Below, in pieces: positions 8,952 through 18,110 of a DNA stretch of 64,000 bases. This stretch comes from Shewanella psychrophila (GTDB lineage Bacteria; Pseudomonadota; Gammaproteobacteria; Enterobacterales; Shewanellaceae): NCBI RefSeq assembly GCF_002005305.1, contig NZ_CP014782.1:5394001-5458000 (forward strand). The letters run 5' to 3'. Each line of letters starts with the position of its first letter. Position 1 is the stretch's first letter. The notes under the pieces are model-generated. The model saw only the letters and a list, made by a program, of their open reading frames with translations, had not been told where the DNA came from and did no database searches. A program made the position numbers and the translations under genes.

Positions 8952-9725
8952 TCATGCCAGGCTGCCTAATAAGAGCATATAAAATACCAGCTCAGAGACT
9001 TGTTGAGCAGCCCCTAATGTGTCGCCGGTATATCCACCTATCTGCCTTCGAAAAAGTGTCACTAATATCCAGCGGAGCAGGAATAAACTTGCTGCTATCA
9101 GTATGGCTGACCCCAGGCCACTAAGCCATAAAGCCAGTACAGCTGTAACCAGTAATATGATCAGCTCATTAGCAGTTTGGTTTTGAGCCAATGGCTTGCT
9201 CTTGCTGCCCTCTCCTTCGCTAACATAAGTATCGGTGTAGATAATACTTGCGGCCAATACCCGGCTAAGACAGTGACCTAAAATCAGCGCAACAATGACA
9301 AATTCAGGATCATATAGCGCCAGTTCTAACAGCAACATGTACTTTAATATCATGGACAACAATAAGGTTACCGCACCATAGGTACCTATGCAGGAGTCTT
9401 TCATTATTTTCAGTTTATCGGCAACCCCCCAACCACCACCAAAACCATCGGCGGTATCGACCAGGCCGTCTTCATGAAAGGCCCCTGTCACGACGACACC
9501 CACTATCATAGCTAAAATGATGCTGATGGAAGTTGGCAGAACATGAAGACTGAGCTTATAGACCAATGCCGACATAGCCCCCACGAGTATCCCAATCAAA
9601 CCGAAGTACCTACTGGCCTTATTAAGATTATCGGCATCAACCTTGACCCAAACTGGCATAGGGATACGGGTAAAGAAGCCCATAGCAATAAAAAACAGCG
9701 TCAGTTCTCTGCGTAACACATCCAT
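8952..9725 (-). CDS. cobS: Adenosylcobinamide-GDP ribazoletransferase (cobalamin synthase)
   Basis: A 257-aa polytopic membrane protein that joins AdoCbi-GDP to alpha-ribazole (phosphate) as the last assembly step of B12. The acidic metal-binding motif EDGLVDTADGFGGG near residues 80-93 is diagnostic, as is FFTRIPMPV near the N-terminus. Several hydrophobic helices span the rest. It lies between cobT and cobU, the usual nucleotide-loop assembly grouping. The 180-bp gap to cobT contains a heptanucleotide microsatellite. Confidence 0.93.
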   Translation of the reverse strand: MDVLRRELTLFFIAMGFFTRIPMPVWVKVDADNLNKASRYFGLIGILVGAMSALVYKLSLHVLPTSISIILAMIVGVVVTGAFHEDGLVDTADGFGGGWGVADKLKIMKDSCIGTYGAVTLLLSMILKYMLLLELALYDPEFVIVALILGHCLSRVLAASIIYTDTYVSEGEGSKSKPLAQNQTANELIILLVTAVLALWLSGLGSAILIAASLFLLRWILVTLFRRQIGGYTGDTLGAAQQVSELVFYMLLLGSLA

Positions 9726-9823
9726 AAATAATCCTTTAAAGAAACCTCAAAAAGCTAAGAAAGCTTTAAGCTGTCAGTCCCAAGACAGAGCTAAGAAAGT
9801 TTCGAGTTATAGCGCATAACTCA

Positions 9824-9869
9824 TAGCCTGTAGCCTGTAGCCTGTAGCCTGTAGCCTGTAGCCTGTAGC
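9824..9869. repeat. Heptanucleotide microsatellite (TAGCCTG)6.5
   Basis: Six perfect tandem TAGCCTG units and a partial one lie between cobT and cobS, downstream of a spacer that resembles those at 3722-3850, 6228-6398 and 10975-11080. Confidence 0.9.
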
Positions 9870-9905
9870 TTAAAACTAAGACTCCTAGAAACTGAAACCT
9901 TGTTT

Positions 9906-10934
9906 TTAAATCTCTATTCCTGCATCGCTGAAGCTGGCCATCTCATTATAAAAACCAGCAGCGGCCTGGATCATCGTTAATGATAGGGCTGCACCAGTCC
10001 CTTCTCCCAACCTCATGCCTAACTTAAGTAAAGGCCGAGCCTGAAGATGGGACATCATCATGCAATGACCGCGTTCATCGGACTGATGACCGAAGATCAT
10101 ATAGTCACGCACATTTTCATTGATCTGCACCGCAACCATGGCAGCCGCAGTAGCGATGAAACCATCGACCACAATTAGCATTTTTCTTTCTGCGGCGGCT
10201 AACATGGCACCTGTCATCTGTACGATCTCAAAGCCACCTAAACAAGCCAGAATATTCATAGGGCTAGTCAATTCAGGCCTATGCAGACGCAGGGCTTGCT
10301 CAACCAAGAGCTGCTTTCTCTTGAGGGTGGCGGCATCTATACCTGTGCCCCGACCGACACACTCCCCCCCCTCCATATTCATGATGCTAGCCATGATTGC
10401 CGCCGCCGATGAAGTATTACCTATACCCATCTCGCCTAAGGCAATTAAATTTGTCCCCTGCTGGTGATGATATTCGATTCGCTCACGGGCCATCTCGAAG
10501 CCTTGCTTGACCGCACCTATGGTCATAGCTGGCTGTTTGTGAATTGGGTTTGTTCCCGCACCTAATCTCTGATCGATAATGCCCTCAACACCTTCGAGTG
10601 GTTGTAATATCCCACAGTCTATTACTTCTAACTCTAAACCTACCTGGCGACAGAAGACATTGATTGCGGCGCCACCTTTGATGAAGTTCATTACCATCTG
10701 AGTGGTCACATCGCTGGGGGCTATCGACACCCCGGATGCAGCTATGCCGTGATCGGCAGCAAAAACCAGTAATTTAGGCTTGATGATTTCAGGCTTATCT
10801 TTATCTAAAATTTGAGCCAACTGCATGGCAAGATTTTCCAGTTCACCCAGAGCACCTAGGGGTTTGGTCTTATTGTCGATCTTCTGCTGGATTTCTTCAT
10901 CGAACTCATGACTCACCGGACTAATATCAAACAT
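9906..10934 (-). CDS. cobT: Nicotinate-nucleotide-dimethylbenzimidazole phosphoribosyltransferase
   Basis: This 342-aa CobT makes alpha-ribazole-5'-phosphate from nicotinate mononucleotide and a lower-ligand base such as dimethylbenzimidazole. Family motifs include KPLGALGELE, FAADHGIAASGVS, a KGGAAIN loop, GEMGIGNTSSAAAI, and the C-terminal LRLGEGTGAAL with the catalytic-base Glu. Length and start match the family. The product is dephosphorylated by CobC and used by CobS, both encoded in this block. It follows btuC with a gap that holds a second heptanucleotide repeat. Confidence 0.95.
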   Translation of the reverse strand: MFDISPVSHEFDEEIQQKIDNKTKPLGALGELENLAMQLAQILDKDKPEIIKPKLLVFAADHGIAASGVSIAPSDVTTQMVMNFIKGGAAINVFCRQVGLELEVIDCGILQPLEGVEGIIDQRLGAGTNPIHKQPAMTIGAVKQGFEMARERIEYHHQQGTNLIALGEMGIGNTSSAAAIMASIMNMEGGECVGRGTGIDAATLKRKQLLVEQALRLHRPELTSPMNILACLGGFEIVQMTGAMLAAAERKMLIVVDGFIATAAAMVAVQINENVRDYMIFGHQSDERGHCMMMSHLQARPLLKLGMRLGEGTGAALSLTMIQAAAGFYNEMASFSDAGIEI

Positions 10935-10991
10935 TATTTACACCCTGTTTATTTTTGTTTTTCTATATAAAACTAAGACAGCGTCGAGTTA

Positions 10992-11047
10992 TAGCTCGTA
11001 GCTCGTAGCTCGTAGCTCGTAGCTCGTAGCTTGTAGCTTGTAGCTTG
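10992..11047. repeat. Heptanucleotide microsatellite, TAGCTCG x5 then TAGCTTG x3
   Basis: Eight tandem 7-bp units fill the gap between btuC and cobT. The unit differs from that at 9824 but has the same length and a TAGC core. Confidence 0.9.
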
Positions 11048-11085
11048 AAACCTTCGCGGCTAAAGCCGCTCCTACACAAAGAGTT

Positions 11086-12243
11086 TTATTTCCTACTTCC
11101 CAAGATAAACAGGAAGAAGATGCTGCCTATCACAGCTGTAATTATGCCAACGGGGAGTTCTTGATGACTCAACATGGTCCGTGCTAAGACATCTATCCAC
11201 ACCATAAACAGTCCACCGACTAAGGCCGTAGTGATGAGCGGAAACTGACCGGGAAACAGCATTCTCACGGTATGAGGCACCATTAAACCGATAAAACCGA
11301 TACCACCACAATTGGCGACAAGAATCGCGGTAATGATTGAGCAGAGTAGCAACATCTGCAGCCGTAAACGGCTCACATTTATACCTAGAGTATGAGCAGT
11401 TTCATCACCGGCTCGCATGGCCATTATCTGCCTCTTAAACAGCAAGATGACAAGGGTACAGCCGGTTACGATAATTAAAGGCGCAATTAATCCGCTCCAG
11501 CTGGCTTTCGAGAAACTTCCCAGGCTCCAAAACAACACAGATGCGGCCGCCTGAGGATCGGAGAAGTAGAGTAACAAGCTGGTTAGCGCACCGAACATAA
11601 AGGATATCGCCACGCCCGACAGCAACATGCGCTCTATCTGGCTACTCATATGTCGTCCACACAAAGCCAGTACCATAGCTACCGACAAACCGGCCCCAAT
11701 GAAAGCACCTAGTGGCAATGTCATCCAGCTAAACCTTTCAAAAAAGCCAGAACTGGCAAACAGCCCTGAGCTAGCAAAAAGTCCTGAGCCAGTAAAGAGC
11801 GTCAGCACAATAACCGCGCCAAAAGATGCCCCAGAAGAGATACCGAACAAGTAAGGGTCAGCCAATGGATTACGCGTGACAGTTTGCAGAACACTACCAG
11901 CGATAGAAAGGCCGGCTCCGGCAATAAATGCCAATATGACTCGCGGAAATCTCAGCTCCATCACTATGCGCTCGGTAATGCTTGGGACATCGCCAATCCC
12001 AAATGCCTGATGTAAGACTACATCTAAGGTGTCCATAAAGGAGATGTTTGCGGCACCAAAGCTAGCGGCGAACATCAGACTCAGCAGAGATAATAAACTC
12101 AGAGAAAATAAAATCCACTTATGAGCAAATAGCTCATGCCTCACCAAGTCGACTTCACCGGTTTTCATTTCTCTGGTTTTCATTGCAATTGAACCTGTTT
12201 CCGGCATTTCTATAGCACCCGGGAGCTTAATACTTCTAGTCAT
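11086..12243 (-). CDS. btuC: Vitamin B12 ABC transporter permease BtuC
   Basis: A 385-aa FecCD/BtuC-family inner-membrane permease with about ten helices. Family motifs include the GSVLQTVTRNPLADPYLFG segment (gate and coupling region) and LMVPHTVRML. The ATG at 12243 is chosen because GGAGG lies just upstream and because it overlaps the end of btuD (stop 12236-12238), a translational-coupling arrangement; the longer frame from 12423 would run through btuD. A short loop carries a near-perfect internal repeat (GLFASSGLFASSGFF) near residues 130-145. It pairs with BtuD and BtuF to import cobalamin. Confidence 0.93.
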   Translation of the reverse strand: MTRSIKLPGAIEMPETGSIAMKTREMKTGEVDLVRHELFAHKWILFSLSLLSLLSLMFAASFGAANISFMDTLDVVLHQAFGIGDVPSITERIVMELRFPRVILAFIAGAGLSIAGSVLQTVTRNPLADPYLFGISSGASFGAVIVLTLFTGSGLFASSGLFASSGFFERFSWMTLPLGAFIGAGLSVAMVLALCGRHMSSQIERMLLSGVAISFMFGALTSLLLYFSDPQAAASVLFWSLGSFSKASWSGLIAPLIIVTGCTLVILLFKRQIMAMRAGDETAHTLGINVSRLRLQMLLLCSIITAILVANCGGIGFIGLMVPHTVRMLFPGQFPLITTALVGGLFMVWIDVLARTMLSHQELPVGIITAVIGSIFFLFILGSRK

Positions 12244-13162
12244 GAGCTCCGCCCTCCAGATAAGCTGTGCTACTTTTATTACCCTGACTCTGTTCACGGC
12301 TCTTCTCATGACTATTTTCATGGCCTGGCTCGTAACCCTTGGCGTAACTTTTCTCGTAACCATAGTAATAACAGATCTGTGGATTACCATGTTGAGGATG
12401 GAACGTGACATGAGAACAGACACCGAAGACTTCGCCTATCGCATGTTCTGTCAGCACCTCTTTTGGCGAACCGTAGCTAATACACTTTCCTTCTTCCAGC
12501 AGAAGTAACCTGTCACACATGGCGCTAGCGAGATTAAGATCATGAATAGAGGTGATCACAGTGATGCCGATTGAGCGCAGCAGCTCCATAATCTGGATCT
12601 GATAACGAATATCTAAATGATTGGTCGGCTCATCGAGGATAAGCAATTTAGGTTGTTGCACTATGGCGCGAGCTATCAAGGCTCTTTGCTTTTCTCCCCC
12701 AGAGAGATGCTCATAGCTCTGCTTAGACTTGTGAGTTAAGCCGACTTTTTCCAGAGCATCGGATACCAAGACCCGATCGGCAGAGTTAGTGAATTCGAAC
12801 GGCCCCTTATGGGGCGTCAAACCGATAGCCACCAGCTGCGCTGTGGTCAACTCGAAGTGATGAGGAGTGTCCTGCAGCACTACAGCGACTTCCCTGGCGA
12901 AGGCTTTAGAGGAAAGATGAGTGATCTCTTGGCCAAACAGCCGAATTTGGCCACTGTCAGGCTTGATATATCGATAGATGCAACGAAGTAAAGTCGACTT
13001 TCCTGCACCGTTTGGGCCGATAATGCCAAGCATCTCACCGCGCTTTATGGAAAAATTGATCTGCGACAAAATTGAGCGTGACTCGACCTGCCAGCATAGA
13101 TCGCTTACATCCAAGGCAAGGTCAGGTGTGCTCTGTGAGGTTAAGCCTGAAATTGATGACAT
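12236..13162 (-). CDS. btuD: Vitamin B12 ABC transporter ATPase BtuD
   Basis: A 308-aa ABC ATPase. Walker A is GPNGAGKST, the signature LSGGEKQR, Walker B LLILDEPTNHLD, and the switch His is in SIHDLNLA. After the ATPase core the protein has an unusual C-terminal tail of about 45 residues rich in Tyr, Gly, Glu, Lys and Ser with an irregular repeat (GYEKSYAKGYEPGHENSHEKS), made by the stretch that overlaps other frames at 12240-12400. It is the first gene behind the cobalamin riboswitch and overlaps btuC by 8 nt. G-rich sequence just before the ATG may serve as the ribosome binding site. Confidence 0.93.
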   Translation of the reverse strand: MSSISGLTSQSTPDLALDVSDLCWQVESRSILSQINFSIKRGEMLGIIGPNGAGKSTLLRCIYRYIKPDSGQIRLFGQEITHLSSKAFAREVAVVLQDTPHHFELTTAQLVAIGLTPHKGPFEFTNSADRVLVSDALEKVGLTHKSKQSYEHLSGGEKQRALIARAIVQQPKLLILDEPTNHLDIRYQIQIMELLRSIGITVITSIHDLNLASAMCDRLLLLEEGKCISYGSPKEVLTEHAIGEVFGVCSHVTFHPQHGNPQICYYYGYEKSYAKGYEPGHENSHEKSREQSQGNKSSTAYLEGGAHD

Positions 13163-13194
13163 CTATGGCCCCCCCGAGTTACCCGCTCGAGTAT

Positions 13195-13410
13195 TATCGC
13201 GACAAAATGAGGCAGGTATCCTGACTGGTGCTTTAAAGAAAGGTCTAGTTCTTTGGCTCTAGGCCTAGGAGCTTCTTTAAAATCACTCACAGTTGCGGGC
13301 ACAGTTTGGGCAATCGATATGCTAATGCTAATGCTATAAACTAAAGCAATAAATTAAAGCTACTACATAAGCGACGAGCTATCGTCCCAATTCCCTTTTA
13401 AGTTTGAGTT
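13195..13410 (-). promoter_or_regulatory. Cobalamin (adenosylcobalamin) riboswitch
   Basis: Read on the minus strand, the leader of btuD contains the early AAAAGGGAATTGGG segment, then GCCCGCAACTGTGAG, and finally the B12 box AGTCAGGATACCTGCCT (near 13210-13226) in the right order for the cobalamin riboswitch. A stretch of Gs just before the btuD start could pair in the B12-bound state and hide the ribosome binding site. It should lower btuDC expression when adenosylcobalamin is plentiful. Boundaries are approximate. Confidence 0.92.
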
Positions 13411-13631
13411 AGCCACCAAGTAGTCTAATAAAAGTTAAACACCTAGATTCACTCTCAACACCTCATTTTGCGAACTTGCTAACAGCATTTCTGTAAAAAG
13501 GAATGTCATAACAAGCTCTAATGGCCGCTATTATGCCGATTTTACCCGTGTTGGCAAACCGTACCAGTGAGTGATCTCAATGATTATGCTCATAGAGCCA
13601 AAGATAAGCCATTGAGACTGAGTAAAAACGA

Positions 13632-14291
13632 TTAGTCATTGCCCCAATGCAGCTTAGTGAAATGCCCTTGTGAAGAGGTAAACACAGATATCTTAACCAC
13701 AGATGCATAAGCCAATGACAGTTGAGTATAAAAACCGGCCACCCCACACACGCCAAGGGCATTGGCCATCAAGTGTCTCATCACCCCGGCATGGGTGATC
13801 AAGAGTAGTGTTTGCCCAGAATATTGCTGCAAAATTGATTGCCATAGGGCATCAACCCTGAATTCAAACTCAAGCATGCTCTCCCCATTAGGCGGCGTAA
13901 CAGCCCAAGGATTCTTCCAATAGCTTTCTATCATCTGAGAAGAGTGCTGATACAGGCTTTCTAAGGTCTCGCCATCCCAATCACCAAAGTTAATCTCCTT
14001 TAACCCTTCCTCCAGTTTTAATGGCACCCCATTTTTCAGATAGAGATTGAGTGAAAACTCACTGCAGCGACGCAGGGGGGATGAGAATAATTGATCGAAC
14101 TCCACATCGTGACGCTCAACGAGGCGATCGATAGCGGCGGTCATCGATGTACGTCCCGTCTGACTCACAGCTACATCTGTATGCCCCCTGAGTATCTCTC
14201 CACCTTCGCATTCGCCATGACGGAGAAGATAAAAGACAGTAGTGCACTCAGCCTTACTCTCAATGCAGCTTTTGTTATCAGTATTTTTCAA
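13632..14291 (-). CDS. cobC: Histidine phosphatase, probable alpha-ribazole phosphatase CobC
   Basis: A 219-aa protein of the histidine phosphatase (phosphoglycerate-mutase-like) superfamily. LLRHGE near residue 22 holds the phosphorylated His; SSPLRRCSEF, EINFGDWDGE and LLITHAGVMRHL supply the other active-site residues. The family includes CobC, which removes the phosphate of alpha-ribazole-5'-phosphate, and the position next to btuDC and cobT supports that role. The best start is a TTG at 14291, as no ATG precedes the active-site His. A sugar-phosphate phosphatase role cannot be excluded from sequence alone. Confidence 0.8.
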   Translation of the reverse strand: MKNTDNKSCIESKAECTTVFYLLRHGECEGGEILRGHTDVAVSQTGRTSMTAAIDRLVERHDVEFDQLFSSPLRRCSEFSLNLYLKNGVPLKLEEGLKEINFGDWDGETLESLYQHSSQMIESYWKNPWAVTPPNGESMLEFEFRVDALWQSILQQYSGQTLLLITHAGVMRHLMANALGVCGVAGFYTQLSLAYASVVKISVFTSSQGHFTKLHWGND

Positions 14292-14415
14292 AATAATTGA
14301 TTCTCGTTAGGCATATTGGCTCCTTTACTGATTTCCCGTGTCTAAGTTCTATTTGCTGCTTTTGCTTCCTAGCATCGAGATTCTAATTTCTAGTATCTCG
14401 TTCCTAGAAAGAAGT

Positions 14416-17238
14416 CTAATTTTCAATATTTTGCGGGAATTGAATATGGTAACAGAGTCCATTGCCTAGGGATGTTTTGACATCGACTCCACCCTTGAGT
14501 TTCTGGGTCACTAAGTTATACACCAGATGGGTTCCCAGCCCACTGCCCCCCTGATTACGCTTAGTGGTGTAAAAAGGATCGAATAGGTTCTTCTCGCCAT
14601 CTTCATCTAAACCTACACCATCGTCGCTGTAATTCATGAGTATTTTCCCCTCACTGGCAGATACCTCTATGGTCACAACACCTATCTGTTCAGGCTTAAA
14701 TGCATGTAGCAAACTATTCATTATCAGGTTAGTGACCACTTGAGATAGAACACCAGGAAAAGTATTACAGCTGAGTTTATCCGGACATATTACCTGTATT
14801 TTATGGGGTACTTTCTTTAATGCAGGGCGCAGCGACATTAAGATCTCCTCAAGATACTCTTTAAGCCCGAAATCTCTAACCTGCTCACTGGATTGATCTA
14901 CTGCGACCCGTTTAAAGCTCTGAATCAATTTAGATGCCCTGGCATTGTTCTTGAGAATAATGTCCATCGCCTCGGTGCAGGTTTGCATGAAACTTTTAAA
15001 CTCCTCTTCACTCAGGTCACCAGTACCGAACATCTTCTTCAGTGCGATAACCTCATCATGTAAATGCGATGCCGCAGTCACACAGACACCGATTGGCGTA
15101 TTGATCTCATGGGCTATACCGGCCACCATTTTGCCAAGCGATGCTTGCTTTTCGGTTTCAACCAGATGAGCCTGAGCGCTCTTTAGTTTATCTAAGGTCT
15201 CTTGTAGCTCGCGTGTTCTGTCATCAACTATGCCCTCCATCTGCTCTGAGTATCGTTTAGCTAACAACTCTTTCTCTTTAGAATAGTTAAGTTGCTGCCT
15301 TAACTGAGCCGGACTTATTTTTAACTGTGCCAGTAACTGACCGTAATAGCGCTCTAAGGTGCGGATCTCTTGTTCGGAATAAAGGTTAGATTGAGTCACC
15401 ACCATATGAGCCACAGCCGCTCCGGTGATACCACTCAACTGCCTCTCTGTGGTTCGCTCCAGGTTCGCCAGCTCCTGTACATTGATAATATGAGCCTCAC
15501 CGAGCTCAGCTTCAATCAGACAAGCTGCCATTTTTGTCTCGGCGTATTCAGGAGTCAGATACTGACTGAATATGCCCTTGAGTAATTTAAGCTTGGGCTC
15601 AATTTCAATATCTCTGGGTAAGGTATCCATAATGGCTTCATCTTCTGCCACACGCTCGGCCATCACATCCATAAACTCCGCATTATAACGCTTCTCCTCC
15701 CCAGACATCTTAGAGTACAGACTGCCTAATACCAGCGCCGAAATGTTCGCAGCCATGGACCAGAAAGCCCCATGGCTGACCTTATGCATCTCGGTTCCCA
15801 ATAGATGCTCAGGATGTAGCCAACCAATTCCGAAGGGACCCGTTAACAAAATATCCGCATTGATCCAGCCACTCTTCATAATCGCAGGTAAAAGCAGACA
15901 ATAGGCCCAGATACCAAAGCCTGCACACAGACCGGCAAATGCCCCCTTTGATGTGACTTGAGGCCAATATAAACCGGCAATAACCAAGGGCAGAAACTGC
16001 AACACGGCGCAGAATGAGATCATGCCCATGTTCACCAACATGTAGGACTCGCCCAAGTAAAGGTAAAACATCTGCCCAGCCCCCAGCACGATAAAAACAG
16101 CCAACCAGCGAGATTGCAGCAAATACTTCTTCAAGCGGCTGTCCGGCCTAAACCACTGAATGAGAGGCAAAACCAAGTGGTTACTGAACATGGTCGATAA
16201 GGTCATTCCCGACACCATGAGCATAGCCATAGAAGCAGAAAAACCACCGATGAACACGAATATGGTCAATAGTTCTTGCCCGGCTAACATAGGAATAGAC
16301 AACATATAACTGTCTGCAGTTTCAGGTCCTAGCAGCAGCAAGCCTGCCGCCGCAATCGGGGTGACAAACAGGGTCATCAGGATTAGATAGATAGGCAGCC
16401 ACCACTGCACTTTTTTGACATGATTAGGATCCGGATTCTCCACCACCATCACATGAAACTGGCGCGGCAATAACATAAAGGCTGTTCCGGCTAATATGAG
16501 GTAACTAAACCAAGTGACAAATGCGGGCTTCGACGACATCTTAGCCGCAGCCTCAGGCATCTTCTGCTCCAATTGAGCAAAGATATCTAGGGGAGAGTCG
16601 AACATCACGAAACAGATAAATACCCCGACGGTCAACATGGCCGCTAGCTTAACAAGGCCTTCGACCGCCAAAGCCAACATCATGCCAGGGTGTCGCTCGG
16701 TTGGATCCAGATGACGGATACCGAACACTATGGTAAACAGGGCGACACCCAGCCAAACCAGCCAAGCGATGGAGAGTTTAGCCTCGACTTGCAAACCCAA
16801 AAGCAAGTCGATAGACGTATTTATCGCCTTAAGTTGCAGGGCTAAATAAGGCACTATTCCGATCATGGCAACTAACGCGGCGAGCCCAGCCAGCGACACA
16901 CTACGATTAAATCTGGCCGAGAGAAAATCGGCGATACTGGTCACCCTGTAGATCTGCTTAATCAGCAAGATACGTTGCATCAAGGGCCAGATAACTATCA
17001 TCAACAAGGTCGGCCCCAGGTAAATAGATAGCATCAATATACTGGATCGAGTGGCGATACCGACACTGCCAAAGAAGGTCCAGCTAGTACAATATATGGC
17101 TAAGGACAGAGCATAAACTGCGGCACTGGTGGTGAGTTTTTGTGCTCTCTCGCTACCGGATTCGGCCCAGGCAGCAATCACATACAGCAAGCCCACATAA
17201 GCCAATATGATCAACAGCAGACTCGTCGCACTAATCAT
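14416..17238 (-). CDS. SSS-family transporter fused to sensor histidine kinase (CbrA type)
   Basis: A 940-aa protein. Residues 1 to about 500 form a sodium:solute-symporter domain with 12-13 helices, including YCTSWTFFGSVG and RFNRS. A cytosolic linker follows with a coiled coil (about 640-700), then a histidine kinase with GIAHEINTPIGV (phospho-His near 710), N-box NLIMNSLLHAF, DDGVGL and GGSGLGTHLVYNL. Transporter-kinase fusions of the CbrA/PutP type sense nutrients. No response regulator gene is adjacent. The ATG at 17238 is preceded by GAGGTGG. Its first 32 codons and this ribosome binding site are amplified upstream as a 137-bp tandem repeat (see minigenes). Confidence 0.88.
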   Translation of the reverse strand: MISATSLLLIILAYVGLLYVIAAWAESGSERAQKLTTSAAVYALSLAIYCTSWTFFGSVGIATRSSILMLSIYLGPTLLMIVIWPLMQRILLIKQIYRVTSIADFLSARFNRSVSLAGLAALVAMIGIVPYLALQLKAINTSIDLLLGLQVEAKLSIAWLVWLGVALFTIVFGIRHLDPTERHPGMMLALAVEGLVKLAAMLTVGVFICFVMFDSPLDIFAQLEQKMPEAAAKMSSKPAFVTWFSYLILAGTAFMLLPRQFHVMVVENPDPNHVKKVQWWLPIYLILMTLFVTPIAAAGLLLLGPETADSYMLSIPMLAGQELLTIFVFIGGFSASMAMLMVSGMTLSTMFSNHLVLPLIQWFRPDSRLKKYLLQSRWLAVFIVLGAGQMFYLYLGESYMLVNMGMISFCAVLQFLPLVIAGLYWPQVTSKGAFAGLCAGFGIWAYCLLLPAIMKSGWINADILLTGPFGIGWLHPEHLLGTEMHKVSHGAFWSMAANISALVLGSLYSKMSGEEKRYNAEFMDVMAERVAEDEAIMDTLPRDIEIEPKLKLLKGIFSQYLTPEYAETKMAACLIEAELGEAHIINVQELANLERTTERQLSGITGAAVAHMVVTQSNLYSEQEIRTLERYYGQLLAQLKISPAQLRQQLNYSKEKELLAKRYSEQMEGIVDDRTRELQETLDKLKSAQAHLVETEKQASLGKMVAGIAHEINTPIGVCVTAASHLHDEVIALKKMFGTGDLSEEEFKSFMQTCTEAMDIILKNNARASKLIQSFKRVAVDQSSEQVRDFGLKEYLEEILMSLRPALKKVPHKIQVICPDKLSCNTFPGVLSQVVTNLIMNSLLHAFKPEQIGVVTIEVSASEGKILMNYSDDGVGLDEDGEKNLFDPFYTTKRNQGGSGLGTHLVYNLVTQKLKGGVDVKTSLGNGLCYHIQFPQNIEN

Positions 17239-17375
17239 ACTGCCACCTCGACTTTGAAAGTGAGAGCAGTACACGAGTCACTACCGCATTCAGCACTCGT
17301 CGCAGGAACGGCAATCACATACAGCAAGCCCACATAAGCCAATATGATCAACAGCAGACTCGTCGCACTAATCAT
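17235..17375 (-). CDS. 46-aa minigene C, partial copy of the kinase N-terminus
   Basis: This short frame begins MISATSLLLIILAYVGLLYV, one membrane helix identical to the kinase start, then continues in a divergent tail ending in KVEVAV. Its TGA overlaps the kinase ATG as ATGA, so ribosomes ending here could restart on the kinase. The GAGGTGG site for the kinase lies inside its last codons. I see the open frame and spacing directly; whether a peptide is made is unknown. Confidence 0.5.
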   Translation of the reverse strand: MISATSLLLIILAYVGLLYVIAVPATSAECGSDSCTALTFKVEVAV

Positions 17376-17512
17376 ACTGCCACCTCGACTTTGAAAGTGA
17401 GAGCAGTACACGAGTCACTACCGCATTCAGCACTCGTCGCAGGAACGGCAATCACATACAGCAAGCCCACATAAGCCAAAATGATCAGCAGCAGACTCGT
17501 AGCGCTAATCAT
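17372..17512 (-). CDS. 46-aa minigene B, partial copy of the kinase N-terminus
   Basis: Same structure as minigene C: GAGGTGG site, ATG, one membrane helix, divergent tail, and a TGA overlapping the next ATG by 4 nt. It differs from C only by third-position changes in the first 12 codons, which leave the peptide unchanged (the two peptides look identical). That is what one expects if the reading frame is kept, though the number of changes is small. Confidence 0.5.
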   Translation of the reverse strand: MISATSLLLIILAYVGLLYVIAVPATSAECGSDSCTALTFKVEVAV

Positions 17513-17649
17513 ACTGCCACCTCGACTTTGAAAGTGAGAGCAGTACACGAGTCACTACCGGATTCAGCACTCGTCTCAGGAGCAGCAATCACATACAGCA
17601 AGCCCACATAAGCCAATATGATCAACAGCAGACTCATCGCACTAATCAT
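17509..17649 (-). CDS. 46-aa minigene A, most upstream copy
   Basis: First of the three minigenes. Its upstream sequence differs from the others (CAAGGTAGTGAC before the ATG), so it marks the 5' edge of the amplification. It differs from minigene B at nine positions, of which five are synonymous; the replacements are M5T, A23V, E25A and S30C. Its TGA overlaps the ATG of minigene B. Confidence 0.5.
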   Translation of the reverse strand: MISAMSLLLIILAYVGLLYVIAAPETSAESGSDSCTALTFKVEVAV

Positions 17650-17791
17650 GTCACTACCTTGGCTTTTACATAAACCCCTTTATCTTGGATAATTGAAGGG
17701 GTTAGACCACAAAGCACAGGCTTTACCAACTTAACGAGAGGTAGGAGATTTGATTGAGGCTCCAATACATGTCTACACATCATCGACTAAC

Positions 17792-17968
17792 CTACTTAGT
17801 CAAAGCATATAAAAATAAAATTAAAGACAGCCAAATCAGTGTGATGCTCAGCAACATGCTAGATAGGCTGAATACAATGTTGCTGGCGGCTGGCCATGAG
17901 ACAATAAAAAACCACATTATTAGGGCCAACAGTCTGAAGGCTGCTTGATTATTATTTTTCCTCCACAC
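17792..17968 (-). CDS. Small two-helix membrane protein upstream of the kinase
   Basis: A 58-aa protein beginning at a GTG (17968), with AGGAG 7 nt upstream; a second GTG at 17971 is possible. It opens with a charged WRKNNNQ segment followed by two hydrophobic helices. Small two-helix proteins often precede SSS-type symporters and symporter-kinases (DUF4212 and similar), which suits its place 142 bp before the first minigene on the same strand. The family is not identified. A plus-strand frame over the same bases looks like a shadow. Confidence 0.5.
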   Translation of the reverse strand: MWRKNNNQAAFRLLALIMWFFIVSWPAASNIVFSLSSMLLSITLIWLSLILFLYALTK

Positions 17969-18110
17969 CACACTTCTCCTGTAAAGAGCCTGTTTAAAGC
18001 ATAGTTCAGACCTTAAAAGAGTGGAAAAATCATTCACAAATAAGTCAATATACAAGGCGATAGAATACACAATATGGCGACTCGACACAGATACGTGTCT
18101 GGTTTAGTAT

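Larger units (their letters stand above)
17144..17649 (-). repeat. 137-bp tandem repeat of the kinase gene's 5' end
   Basis: Start codons lie at 17649, 17512, 17375 and 17238, exactly 137 bp apart. Each unit contains the ribosome binding site, the ATG, and about 95 nt matching the first 32 kinase codons, then jumps back to the upstream region. The three upstream copies differ by a few substitutions, while their last 47 nt are identical. Confidence 0.95.

Noticed and set aside
17140..17337. Plus-strand frame across the kinase 5' repeat
   Set aside because: It is antisense to the kinase start and its minigenes.
17754..17948. 64-codon plus-strand frame
   Set aside because: It is antisense to the small membrane protein, which has a better ribosome binding site and hydrophobic pattern.
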